Below, piece after piece: positions 34,701 through 46,270 of a stretch of 64,000 nt of DNA. The notes beneath the pieces are model-generated. The model was not told the origin of the DNA and made no database searches. It saw only the letters and a program-made list of their open reading frames with translations. Position numbers and translations under genes: made by a program. This DNA comes from Camellia lanceoleosa (Eukaryota > Streptophyta > Magnoliopsida > Ericales > Theaceae), in contig CM045758.1 in the NCBI GenBank assembly GCA_025200525.1, forward strand, positions 5,018,580 to 5,082,579, read 5' to 3'. Each line of letters begins with the position of its first letter. Positions within the stretch are counted from its first letter, which is position 1.

Positions 34701-37069
34701 CGCCTCGATTTGCGCGCTGTGGGCACGCGCGCCCGAGGCATTTCGTTTATCCGATTTTCATTCTTTCATCATCGCCTCGATTTGCGGCGCTGTGGGCACG
34801 CGCCGAAACTGCCATTTTATCCGATTTTCATTCTTTCATCATCGCCTCGATTTGCGGCGCTGTGGGCACGCGCCGAGGCACTTGCCATTTTATCCGATTT
34901 TCATTCTTTCATCATCGCCTCGATTTGCGCTTTGTGAGCACGCGCCGAGCACTTCGGTTATCCGATTTTCATTCTTTCATCATCGCCTCGATTTGCGCGC
35001 GGTGAGCGCAGCGTTTGGCACCGATTTATCCGATTTTCTCCTTTCATCATCGCCTCGATTTGCGCGCTGTGAGCACGCGCCGAACGCCGGTTTTATCCGA
35101 TTTTCATTCTTTCATCATCGCCTCGATTTGCGCGCGGTGGGCACGCGCGTTTGAGGCACGCCGATTTATCGATTTTACATCACATATCATCGCCTCGGTT
35201 TTGCGTCCGCGAACACGCATTTTGAGGCGCTTTATTTACCGATTTGCATTTCATCATTGACTCGGTTTTATGCGATGGGCACGTATTTGAAACACCTCAT
35301 TTTATCATTCTCGCATCCCGTGTGAGTGTGGCCGGGCCCTCATATTGGTGTAAGTCCATCGTTGCATTTCATGCCTTTATGTCATCGCCTCGGTTTGCGT
35401 GCCAGTGGGCACGCATTTCGAGGCATCTCATTTGCATCAGCATTGTGCATACTAGGTTGTATCTTAGTTGCATTTCATGCATCTCATGCATATTGCATCG
35501 TGTTCGGGATAGGAGGTAGCGCACGGAACGAGGCATCGCCAGACTCGAGTGACGGAACGGGTCTCAATCCCCAAGTCACCGACACTCCGGATTACCCATG
35601 ATGGAGTTAGGTTTTGCTGTAGCATTCATCTGCATTCATCCCATATTGAGTTGTGCAATTCGATTCCTCGGCCATCATGCATCGGTATGCGTGATTGGTG
35701 GCGCGAGGATCGAGACATGCATACATTTGTGAAATACACTGCTGTGCCCTTTTCCTGCTCTCTGTTGCAGCAAAATTCAGAGTTGGCAACTTTCCGGAGC
35801 ATGGCACGCGTTTCAAGGTAAATTGCAAACAGAGGCTAATTGGGGCATCCCAGTGGATTTCTGCGCCAGGCAGCTACAACATACATCATCCTTCAGAAGC
35901 GAGGCAGCCCCTGGCTTGCATGCCAGCTTTTACAGCTTTCATAGTTAATTTGTTTAATTAATTAGAAATTTGTAATATTTTGGACTGTAATATTTGGGAC
36001 TGTATTATTCTTTTATTCGGACCCTCTGCGCGAGGGCATAAATGTAATAAGGGTGTGTGAGTGTGATGTATGTCTTCCAACCCCCATTTCTTTCTCCCTT
36101 TTATTTACCCGCTTTGAATGGTTAGATGTAGGGCATATTTCAATTAGCATACATAGATGCATGTTTGCATCATTCATCTCAGACAGCATGCATTCAGCTC
36201 GCATCATACAAACTGCATTTGTATTTCAATTCTAAGTTGAATACATGTTAGCCGTTGCATTTCATATGCCATCTCTAGAATAGCCGAGCCTGCTATAGTT
36301 GCATTTTTGCATGTGTTACATTAGGCATTACAGTATACTTAGGATCATGCATGATTTCTAATCAGTTTTCTGTTTTGGCTGGGAGTACTCGGTAAGTTTT
36401 ATGCTTTAGCATCCTTGCATGCGTGTGAGTGTTGCCATGATAGCATGCTTGCCATGAGGCTATATGCTTATGTGATATAACTGCCTTGAATGCCTGTGGG
36501 TGGAGGTTGAGTTATCTGAATTGGAGCAATTCATCAATTGTTTGTTAAGCCCACTAGACTGTGGCAAAATCTGTATTTTAAGCCTACCTGCGGGTAGCAA
36601 ACCATTTTTCAAACAAACAAACATGAAATGTTTTGTTCCAATTCAGACGGCCCAGTCTATACTTGTTTGCTGCGAGCATCACATAGTAATCCTAGGCTAA
36701 TAATCGGAATAAGGACTCACAATGTTTTCAAAAACAGATATCATGGTTAGTAGAGGCCGGTCTTTGACCGCGCGAGAGGGGGTGCTCACGATGTGACCTT
36801 CCCTAATCGTACCCAAGTTCCCGAGCCAACTTTGGTGATGACGGACACGTGGCCTTATGGCACCGAGTCAGGGTTTCCTAAATTTCCCATTTTAAAAATA
36901 TTTAGGTGGCGACTCTGTTATCTGGCAAAGCAGTCCATGTTTGGCACTTCTTTCAAAAAATCCGTTTTCTCAAAACGATTTGCCGGATTTGGACTCTTTG
37001 GTTCGAGATTTGGAACCGCAACAAAAATCGAGTCCGAGCTGTGGCGAGGTCCCCATGAGCGTTATTCTG
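31769..37069 (+). mobile_element. 3' LTR of element E (~5.3 kb)
   Basis: From GTAGACACCCATTTTTGACC to GCGTTATTCTG. It matches the 5' LTR, with long identical stretches (33,300-34,200 against 20,180-21,080), and differs by short indels near CG/CTG motifs. It contains the GGCCGGCC cluster (33,015-33,125), TATA-like CTATTTGAAGG (33,248), donor-like GTGAGT (33,486) and the hairpin array (34,690-35,430). Confidence 0.85.
34690..35430. repeat. Tandem hairpin array in the E 3' LTR
   Basis: ATCGCCTCG at about 34,700, 34,771, 34,842, 34,912, 34,982, 35,048, 35,119, 35,188 and 35,383. Same unit as in the 5' LTR; copy order is conserved but arms differ by indels. Confidence 0.9.
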
Positions 37070-40000
37070 TTCTTGAATACCACTTCCGACCATTTCATTT
37101 TTCGATCCCGATTTGCTCGGTTTGGCCCCGAACGTTCATTTCTCATTAGTTTTTGTTCAAACTTGGCAGGTACCTCTGTTTCAACATCAGGAAGATCACT
37201 GGGGGGTGGGAGGCCAGCAATTATCCCAGATAACCAGTTCGCTCCTCCCGGGCCCGTTTTGCTCACTTAGGGCCAATGTTGAACACCTTGGGGTATTTTC
37301 TTCCAACCAAAGTTGCATATCTGTGATGAGGGACACAGGAGGACCCTACCAACTCTTGATCGGCCGAAGCGTGAGTTTCATTTTTGGGCCTCTCCTTCAA
37401 GCTCTATGTTGTGACTCCTGCTTCAGTGTTGCCAATTTCCGGCCTTGGAACCTTGTTGCACACATCTAGGAGGACACTTTGGTATGGTGGTCGGCCAGAA
37501 ATTGTGCCTTTCATTTTTGGGCCTCTCCTTCAAGCTCTATGTTGTGACTCCTGGTTCAGTGTTGCCAAATTCCGACCCTGGGGCCTTACTCTACACACAT
37601 GGGAGGACACTTCTGAATGGTGGTCGGCCAGAATTTTTGAAGTTGATTTTTTGAGGTGGCTGGCCGGCCATAGGAGGTGGCTGGCCGGCCATGGTGGGTG
37701 GCTGGCCGGCCACCTTGAATCACTCGCTGGCAGCAGACTTGTGCTTTCCAGCTGTCCAGCTGCTTTTCAAAGTGTCTCCCTCACCCGGGGGACATTTCAG
37801 GAGGGAAAGATTGGATGCTTTCCCTCCCCTTTTACACCCCATCTTCTTGCCTATTTGAGGGCCTCTCCCCCTCCTTCTTCAAGGTTAGAAATTTTGGTCT
37901 CAAGAACACTTAACCAAATTCCCTCATTTTCATAGCTTTAAACTCCAAAGAAGCTTCAAGTGTCAAGGCCATTCCTTCATCAACACCTAGCTTCACCATC
38001 CCTACCATCACTTCAGCAGCAAGAAGGTGAATTTCAGAGGTTGAGAAGCTACAAATCAGAGCCAAGAATCAAAGAAAGACAAGTCTTCAAGGGTAAGTCC
38101 TCAAAACCAATTTTTAGGGCATTTTCTTGATCCTTTTCTATCCTTTAATTGGTTGAGAATTGGGGCTCCGACCCTTACTGCTTTTAGTTAAAATGAGCCC
38201 CTCTACAACTTTGTAGAAGGGCCCAACCTCATTTGGTGTTTGTATACACTAGTTCCTTCAATATTCCTCAAGTTGGTAACATTTTTGCATGCTAAAATTG
38301 ACCTATTTGTGTTGGTTTTTGGGGGTCCGACCCCTACTGATTTTGTGCTTAAAATGAGCCCCTCTACAACATTGTAGATAGGCTCAACTTCATTTGGCCT
38401 TTGTATCTATCACTTCCTTCAATTTCATCAAGTAGGCCATATTTTTGTATGCAATTTTTGACCTATTTGTGTTTGTTTTTGGGACCTCGACCCCTACTGG
38501 TGTTAGTCTTATTTTGACCCCCTTTACATTTTTCATGAAGAAGGTTTGGTCATTTGATGTATAGATTGCATGTCTTATGTTATACCCTTTTGTGGCTCCA
38601 TTTTGCCCTCCATTTCTAGCATGTTTGTCTTATGATTTAGAGGCTGCCATCTTCTGCATATATGCTTATTTTTGGGTCCTCTTTAATGTTGTAGAAGAAA
38701 ATTTTTCTATTTGAATTTTCTATATACTACTTGCTTTGAAAATCCTCTCTTTTACCGTATTCTTGCGAGCTTTTGTTGCCATATCTATGCTTGCATTTTG
38801 GCCATGTTTATTATTGAAAAAATGCCATATTTGGGACTGCCTTGCTACTGTTATTGCTTCCATGATCATATCTTGCATGTATAACATGGCTATAGGCCAT
38901 TTCGGGGCTTAATTTCGTACTTTCGGGATGAATGCATGCTTCGGGTGCCGTTTCGATTTGTTTCGGGGCTGTTTTCCCCTTTATTTAGGTGCTGAAATTC
39001 CATTACCATGCTTGCATATCACTTCCCGGGCCATTCGTATCATTTTTGCATTGCCTCGGTTTGCGTGCCAATGGGCACGCATTTCGAGGCACCTCTTTTT
39101 TATCATTCCGGCAGCCTATGTGAGTATGGTTGAGGCCCTCTCATGTTGGCGTAAGCCCAATTTGCATTTTCATGCTTGTATGCCATTGCCTCGATTTATG
39201 TCATGGGCGCTGCGTTCGGCGACTTTATTTTTACCCGACGGCCTCCTATGTGAGTGAGCTGAGGCTCTCCCATGTTGGTGTAAGTCCATCCCGGCATTCC
39301 GTATGCCATTTCATTGCATTTCATCATCGCCTCGATTTGCGCGCCTGTGGGCATGCACTTCGAGGCACTTCGGTTTTATCCGATTTTCTCCTTTCATCAT
39401 CGCCTCGATTTGCGCGCCTGTAGGCGCAGCGTTTGAGGCACTTCTCTTATCCGATTTTCATTCTTTCATCATCGCTCGATTTGCGCTACCAGGCACGCAC
39501 TTCGAGGCACTTCGGTTTTATCCGATTTTCATTCTTTCATCATCGCCTCGATTTGCGCGCCTGTGGGCACGCGTTTCGAGGCACTTCGGTCTTATCCGAT
39601 TTTCATTCTTTCATCATCGCCTCGATTTGCGCGCCTGTGGGCACGCGTTTCGAGGCACGTTGGTTTTATCCATTTTTCTCATTACATCATCGCCTCGGTT
39701 TGCGTGTCCGTGTGCACGCATTTCAAGGCACTTCGGTTTTATCCGATTTTGCATCGTACATCATCGCCTCGGTTTGCGTGCCCGTGTGCACGCATTTCGA
39801 GGCACTCCAGTTTTATCTGATTTCCATTTATGTTTTCGTCTCGGTTTGCGCGCCTGTGGGCACGCACTTCGAGGCACTTCGGTTTTATCCGATTTTCATC
39901 TTTCAGCATCGCCTCGGTTTGCGTGCCCGTGGGCACGCATTTCGAGGCATCCCATTTTTCTTAGCGTTCATGTGTATTCATCCCAATATTGAGTTGTGCA

Positions 40001-41419
40001 AATCTGCTCTTCGGCCATCATGCATCGATATGCGTGATTGGTGGCGCGAGGATCGAGACATGCATATATTTGTGAAATACACTGCTATGCCCTTTTCCTG
40101 CTCTCCGTTGCAGCAAAAATGAAGAATTATCGGCTTTCCGGAATCTGGCACGCAATTCGAGGAAAACTGCAAACAGAGGCTAATCAGGGCATCCCAGTGG
40201 ATTTCTGCGCCAAGCAGCCCAGCATATACTATCCACCAGAAGCGAGGCAGTCCCTGGCTTGCACGCCAGTCTCAATTCTTTTGTAATTAATTTGTTAATT
40301 AATTAGAATCTGTATTATTTCGGACTGTATATTCTTTTATTACGTCTCAGATATTATTTATTCGGACCTCTCATGAGGGCATAAATGTAATAAGGGTGTG
40401 TGAGTGTGATGTATGTCTTCCAACCCCTATTTCTTTCTCCCTTTTATTTACCCGCTTTGAATGGTTAGATATAGGGCATATTTCAATTAGCATACAGCAT
40501 GACAGCATGTTTGCATCATTCATCTGTATTGCATGCATCGGGCTCGGCGCATCATACAAACTGCATTTGTATTTCAATTCTAAGTTGAATACATGTTAGC
40601 CGTTGCATTTCATATGCCATCTCTAGAATAGCCGAGCCTGCTATAGTTGCATTTTGCATGTGTTGCATTAGGCATTCTGTATATTTTAGGATCATGCATG
40701 ATTTCTAATAAGCTTTCTGTTTTGGCTTGGAGTACTCGGTAAGTGGTTATGCTTTAGCATCCTTGCATGCGTGTGAGTGTTGCCATGATAGCATGCTTGC
40801 CATGAGGCTAAATGCTTATGTGATATAACTGCCTTGAATGCCTGTGGGTGGAGGTTGGGTTATTTGAATTGGAGCAATTCATCAATTGTTTGTTAAGCCC
40901 ACTAGATTGTGGCAAAATCTGTATTTTAAGCCTACCTGCGGGTAGCAAACCATCTTTCACAAACAAACATGAGATGTTTAGTTCCAATTCAGACGGCCCA
41001 GTCTATACTTGTTTGCTGCGAGCATCACATAGTAACCTAGGCTAATAACCGGAATAAGAACTCACAATGTTTTCAAAAACAGATATCATGGTTAGTAGAG
41101 GCCGGTCTTTGACCGGGCGAGAGGGGGTGCTCACGATATGACCTTCCCTAATCGTACCCAAGTTCCCGAGCCAACTTTGGTGATGACGGACACGTGGCCT
41201 TTTGGCACCGAGTCAGGGTTTCCTAAATTTCCCATTTTAAAATATTTAGGTGGCGACTCTGTTATCTGGCAAAGCAGTCCATGTTTGGCACTTCTTTTCA
41301 AAAAATCTGTTTTCCTTCAAAACGATTTGCCGGATTTGGACTCTTTGGTTCGAGATTGAGAACCACAACAAAAAAATCGAGTCCGAGCTGTGGCGAGGTC
41401 CCCCGCGGGCGTTGTTACA
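37070..41419 (+). mobile_element. 5' LTR of element D, second part
   Basis: Resumes with TTCTTGAATACCAC and ends GCGTTGTTACA. It contains three clean TGGCCGGCCA motifs (37,660-37,715), TATA-like CTATTTGAGGG (37,851), donor-like GTAAGT (38,093), repeated CCGACCC.TACTG units (38,168, 38,327), the hairpin array (39,050-39,950) and TAATTAATTA near 40,290. This copy looks the least scrambled of the four LTRs. Confidence 0.88.
39050..39950. repeat. Tandem hairpin array in the D 5' LTR (cleanest copy)
   Basis: Nine-plus units of ~70 bp, with starts at about 39,328, 39,402, 39,471, 39,543, 39,613, 39,690, 39,762, 39,836 and 39,908, and an isolated unit at 39,053. The unit at 39,911-39,948 has outer arms GCCTCG/CGAGGC, 4-base internal loops GTTT/ATTT, and inner arms GCGTGCCC/GGGCACGC around a 2-base loop. 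The linker between units is usually TATCCGATTTTCAT. Confidence 0.95.
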
Positions 41420-41424
41420 GTTTC

Positions 41425-41442
41425 TGGCGACTCTGCTGGGGA
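41425..41442 (+). promoter_or_regulatory. Primer-binding site of element D
   Basis: TGGCGACTCTGCTGGGGA starts five bases after the LTR end. It resembles the tRNA-Arg-complementary PBS described for Ogre elements. It primes minus-strand DNA synthesis. Confidence 0.8.
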
Positions 41443-42537
41443 CTTTGGAGAACTTGACTCGAACTCATGATATCTGTGTTTGACTACACTTGTGTGTTTC
41501 TTTGCATTGCATTTGCATTGGTGCGCCTAGGACACCGTGTTTGCCATCTGCTATTCCTGAGCGGTTTGCCTGAGGCTTGTCTTGTCAAGGCATGTCCATA
41601 AGGCTTGCGATTCTGAGCTCTGCCAAGATGTAGAACACAACCCCCGGTTTTACCGGGTCACCCTTTTTGACCATTCGACCTAGTGCATATTCGGATCCAT
41701 AGTGACCATTCCAAAGTAGGACAGGTTGCTTGGCCGTTTATAGGTTGTTTGAAGCTTTTGTGCGTAGTGAAACCCTAGTTCGACAAAATAGGACAGAAAC
41801 CCTACCCCAACATAGGGGTGTTTTGGCTCTCACTTATCTGCTATGTGCTTGTTAGAGTGTGCCTCTACAGGGAATGCATGTATCAGTATGAGTTTGGGCA
41901 TCAGGCCTGCGGGCATCAGTTTTTGAATTTGGGAATCAGGCCTGCGGGCATTATCCAGTATTTGAGAATCAGTTGTCTGCGGATATCAGATTCAGTTTAT
42001 CAGAACAGTGATACAGGAATATTGACCAGTATTTGAGGACAGTGTATAACCAGCTTACCAACTGTGTGTTGTTGTATACCCGACTGTGTGTGGTGTATTC
42101 AATTCAAGCCGTTATGCTGCCCGTTTGTATACCCGACTGTGTGTGGTGTATTCAATTTAAGCCGTTATGCTGCCCGTTTGTCTACTCGACTGTATGTGGT
42201 GTATTCAATTTAAGCTGTTATGCTGCCCGTTTTATTTCTGGTTATTTATTTCTTTTTTGCTTTTATTTATCCTTTTGCTAGGACAGTTTGTAGCACAATT
42301 GCTTCCGAACCCGTCGATACCCCCCAAGCAATCTGGACACGAGGTCGCCGACTCAACCGATCCGAGGATCTAGTTGACGGACATCCAGTGTTCCATTCAC
42401 TACCCCCGGTTTTTAGAAGGAGACCGAGGAAACGCAGTCCATCAGAGCAGAGATTATTGGTACAATGATGCTTTAGAGACAGATAGTCGGGTTGATATTC
42501 CCATTTCTGCTACAGAGACACCCTTGCCGATTTTTCG
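41443..42537. other. Leader of element D
   Basis: Non-coding. Holds three degenerate GG(A/C)ATCAGGCCTGCGGGCA units (41,896-41,990) and a 53 bp tandem triplicate (42,070-42,230). A short frame after the candidate acceptor (42,286-42,468) is not convincing as a gene. Confidence 0.6.
42070..42230. repeat. 53 bp tandem triplicate in the D leader
   Basis: Three copies of CGACTGT(G/A)TGTGGTGTATTC..TTATGCTGCCCGTTT, spaced ~53 bases. Copies 1 and 2 are nearly identical. Lies inside the candidate leader intron. Confidence 0.9.
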
Positions 42538-45053
42538 ATGGAACAACAGAATCCAACAATAGAGGCGATGATCGCCCGATGGTCAAAGCATGAAGCAAAT
42601 GCAAGATGATGCTATCCGCCAGGCGGAATTTTCCGCATAACAAAGCCACTATCATGGCCCATGAGCGAAAGTTGATCACCAGATTACAACAGCAGAACGC
42701 GGCGTCTGCTTCAAATCAGGCTCCTCCTCCACCCGGGGCCCCACTACCTGAACAACTACCTGCTGGCCAGAATGCCCCTCCAAACCCTCAAAATGCCCAG
42801 GCAGCCCAGAATATCCTCCCGAATCAACAGAACATTCTGCCAAACCCCCAAAACATTCAAGAGGACACGGGTCTCCCAACGGGGCTGGCTCCGCCCCCGC
42901 TTCCGCCACAACTGTCCAAAAACATTCCGGACTCTCCATTTGAGTTCGAGGTAGACCAGACAGCTCTGAAATTGAGCAAGTTGGAGAAGCTCTTTAAGAA
43001 GTCTCAAGGGGCGAAGGCCATCCCAAATATCGAAGACGGCTATACTGATGTGGCCGTGACTCTGCCCGACAGATTTAAAATGCCCCAGATCGATCGCTTT
43101 GATGGGTCTGAGGATCCTATGGTCCACCTCCGGTTATTCTCGGACGTCTTAAGACCAATGGGCCTAACCCGACCGCAAAAGCTCTCTTTGTTCGGTCGAA
43201 CCCTGTCGGGTGTGGCATCCACTTGGTACTCAAAACTCGATGATGATGTGAAAACAAACTGGGATGAGATGGCTGAGGCCTTCCTTGCACAATATTCATA
43301 CAACACGCAAATCGAGGTCACGACTCGTGATCTCGAGACGACGAGGCAGGAGCCTAAAGAGTCTTTTTCTGATTTCGTCACCCGGTGGAGAGCCAAGGCA
43401 TCGATGATGACCTTGAGGCCAACTGATAGAGATCAAATTCGGATGATTGTGCGCAATCTCCAGCCGGCATTAATGAAGAAGATGATCCTGATCCCTTTCC
43501 CCACCTTCGCAGATTTGCATGATATGGGGATGCAGATAGAGGATGCAATGAAACAGGGTCTGTTCGACCAAGATCGGGATCAGCCCCGAAGAACGTTTAA
43601 TCGGAATACCAATGCAGGCCCGAGTGGCTCTTCCAATACCAGAACTTCAGAGGTCGGAATGGTCACCACCAATCCCCCTTCCCAACCAAGGCCCGCGGCG
43701 GCCACACCTTTTTCTGAAGCCTCTGGGAGCAGTAATCAAGCCCCAAGATACCAACCCAGGGGCCAACGAACCTTCTCCCCACTCTATATGTCTTTGTCTA
43801 AAGTCCTCGGGGTTCTAGTCAGAAAGGGGCACCTGAAACCCTTGGAACCGAGGCCTCTACCGAATCCACTCCCCCCTTCCCATAATCCAGCCAAATATTG
43901 CCAGTACCACCAGCAACATGGTCATGACACCGACCAATGTTTCAGGCTGCGTCATGAGGTTCAGGACCTCATTGACAAGAACATCATTTTACCTCCTCAA
44001 GGACCCAACGTCACAAACAACCCACTCCCCAAACACAACCAAGATCCACCAAAAAGAGTCAACCTTATCCGCACTGGGGGCGCATCTTACGATCCCAGTA
44101 TCTACATAACTCCCTCCCACTTACCCAAGCCAGAGGTGGTCCTTCCCGACAGCACTGACTTGTGTGTGTTGGACACCTCCCCAACCCAACCTGAGCCAAA
44201 GGTGGTGACCACCGAGAATGGAGCGGGGCAAGCTTCTGAGGAGAGCAGAACTGTTGAGTCTGGGGTGGAGCTATCTGAGAATTCAGCTGGCAGAGCTTAT
44301 GATCCGAGTGGATATATCTTGCCGATGAGCCAGTCTAAGCTGAGTATGGGGCTGCCGGAAGAGGCCGAGTTGTGTATGATCCGGGGGGACAAGCTTGAAT
44401 CAGCAGGGGATGATTTGACTGTGGTGGAAGAGGACTTCGCCAACCTTCAATTCTACAAACAGGAATCAGGGGATGCATCGATTAATTGGTTTGAAGATGA
44501 GGAGTCAGCAGAAGTCGTCGGGTGGTTGGATGATCAGCCTGATATTGTACCATTTGTGGCCGGAAGGGCCGGAGATCAGATTACATTGCCGGGGAGCGCC
44601 GGTACGAAGAATTTCGCTCAAGAACGAAACATTTTGAGAACCGCACAGTTGTTGCTGGAAGAACAAGAAAAGAGATGGGCCTCTGAGAGAGCCCGAAAAG
44701 CAAAGAACCATGAGGAAGTTGAGAGTGCTGCGGGCACGAAGACTGAACATGCCGTGAGCATGAGGAATGAAATTACTGGGAGCACAAGCAAGCCAGAACC
44801 GGACAGATGCCTGCTAGACGCTAATGGAATGTGGTGGGAAGATGACGACTTGTATCTTGCCCACACAGACGAAGACTGGGCAGGTGGCCAACCGGACAGT
44901 ACTTGGTACCTCGAGGAGGTAGATCACATGACTAGAAGTGGGCGGTATTTCAAGCCCCCACACCTTGATCAACCCGAGGCATCAGGGAAAGATAAGGAGG
45001 CAGAGAAACAGAAAGAAAAGCAAGTGGAAGAAGAGGTCAGATCAAGCGACTAA
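42538..45053 (+). CDS. Gag polyprotein of element D (nearly intact)
   Basis: Forms the virus-like particle. The likely start is ATG 42,538 (MEQQNPTIEAMIARW); a small shift near 42,585-42,610 moves to the long frame open from 42,606 (815 codons). N-terminal third is Pro/Gln/Asn-rich. The Retrotrans_gag core (PF03732) spans about residues 160-310: DRFDGSEDPMVHLRLF, GVASTWYSKL, FLAQYSYN, RWRAKASMM. At 430-446 is a zinc-knuckle variant, CQYHQQHGHDTDQC, common in Tat-type Gags. A long acidic C-terminal region follows. The stop TAA at 45,051 is followed in the same frame by the protease linker. The length is large for Gag but normal for this lineage. Confidence 0.85.
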
Positions 45054-45872
45054 AAGAAAATACAAGCAGACATCTCCATTTGGGGACTGCTTATGGCTTC
45101 GAGGGTGCACCGGCAGGCTGTCTTATCTGCCATGGACAGAGCGAAGCTTTCCATCGAAACTACGCCGGAACAACTAGTTGGTTTGGTCTTCCCGGGAGGA
45201 GGTTCCCCGGCATTGACCTTTACGGACAAGGAATTGCCGCCTGAGGGCGTGGACCATAACAGACCTCTCTACATCTCTGTAGAATGCAGGGACAAATGGA
45301 TTCCGGTGGTGCTTGTTGACACCGGGTCCGCTATCAATGTTTGTCCGGCCAGAACGGCCTATGCGATTGGGTTAAAGCCTGCGGACTTCACACCGACTAC
45401 TCAGGTAATCAGAGCATATGATAATACAAGCAGGGATGTCTTGGGGACAGTGAAAATCCAAACCAAAATTGGGCCTGGACAACACGAAATAGATTTTCAT
45501 GTCTTGGAGGTCCCCGCATCTTTCAACATGCTTTTGGGGCGACCCTGGTTGCATCAGGTGAAGGCCGTCTCATCTACTCTACATCAAATGGTGAAATACC
45601 CCTTTGAAAAGGGAGTAGCCATTGTTTTTGGGAACTCATCAATCCATCCCCCTCCGGAGGTATCTACGCCAGTCTTGGAGATTGAACACGGCATGGAGGA
45701 CATGTTTATATCGGGATTTACTTTGGCTGAGGCCCGGGTGGTACAGAACATTATGGCTGTGAATGAGGGTTTGTATGTCGGCCAAGCCGTCTACCTCATG
45801 AACAAGCTACTGATATCCCCGGATGGGATTGGGAAGAAGCGCCGAAGGTGTCGCGTTGGCAGTGCCACATAA
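45054..45872 (+). pseudogene. Aspartic protease of element D
   Basis: Cleaves the polyprotein. Same frame as gag, separated only by one TAA: KKIQADISIWGLLMASRVHR follows, the usual linker ahead of Tat proteases. The catalytic motif is VDTGSAINVCP near 45,318, and LLGRPWLH near 45,535 is the flap/C-terminal signature. It is open to 45,872, where the frame is lost in the protease-RT linker (45,873-46,270; FDLIHRPICT, then ACSFEIFFDPQLSG, in shifting frames). Either the stop is read through, or a small indel created it. Confidence 0.8.
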
Positions 45873-46270
45873 TCCACATACCTTTGGATTAGGTTATCGC
45901 CTACCAAAGAAGATCGGACGAGAAAGGAAAGGAAATGGCGGGGCCAAGGCAAAAGCAGTGGGAAGCCTTTTGATCTAATACATAGGCCCATCTGTACCTG
46001 AGCAGACGCTTCGTCCAGGAAGGGGAAGATTTTCCATTTTGCGCTTCCCGAACCATGGTTGAACGCGGAGGAAGCGTGCAGTTTCGAAATCTTCTTCGAC
46101 CCGCAACTATCCGGGATGACGTTAGAAGAGCGCAGACCCAACAACCGAGATCGAAAGCGAATGAGGCGGAGTCCCGAGGGCACCGAATTGGAAATGGGGT
46201 AGCGGCATGTCTCCTCTCGATCCTCCGATCGACCGAGATTGCTTGGGGAATAACGTCGCGGTTTCCGTGA

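Larger units (their letters stand above)
18668..37069 (+). mobile_element. Element E: 18.4 kb non-autonomous Ogre/Tat-like element inserted in D's 5' LTR
   Basis: Has its own 5' LTR (18,668-23,901), PBS, corroded internal region (23,902-31,768) and 3' LTR (31,769-37,069). The internal region has gag remnants, a scrap of the protease-RT linker, and then sequence matching the region after integrase in D, so RT, RNase H and integrase are deleted. It also lacks the PMD gene. The TSD is not readable: expected (A)CTTC, but the left junction reads CACTTCACGCCAGAGACACC and the right ATTCTGTTCTTGAAT. The junction is fixed instead by the uninterrupted 3' LTR of D. Confidence 0.8.
38093..42281 (+). other. 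Candidate leader intron of element D
   Basis: Donor CAAGG/GTAAGT in the LTR. The acceptor ends a U-rich run, ATCCTTTTGCTAG, at 42,281, ~260 bases before the gag start. Both sites are conserved with E while surrounding sequence differs. Splicing would delete most of R/U5, the hairpin array and the PBS, leaving a short leader for gag translation. Unproven. Confidence 0.4.

Noticed and set aside
39050..39950. CRISPR-like array of palindromic repeats
   Set aside because: Linkers between palindromes are conserved (TATCCGATTTTCAT), so there are no variable spacers; it lies inside an LTR.
45873..46270. Ogre-type intron between protease and RT
   Set aside because: The interval still encodes recognisable linker peptides in shifting frames, and I see no good donor/acceptor pair.
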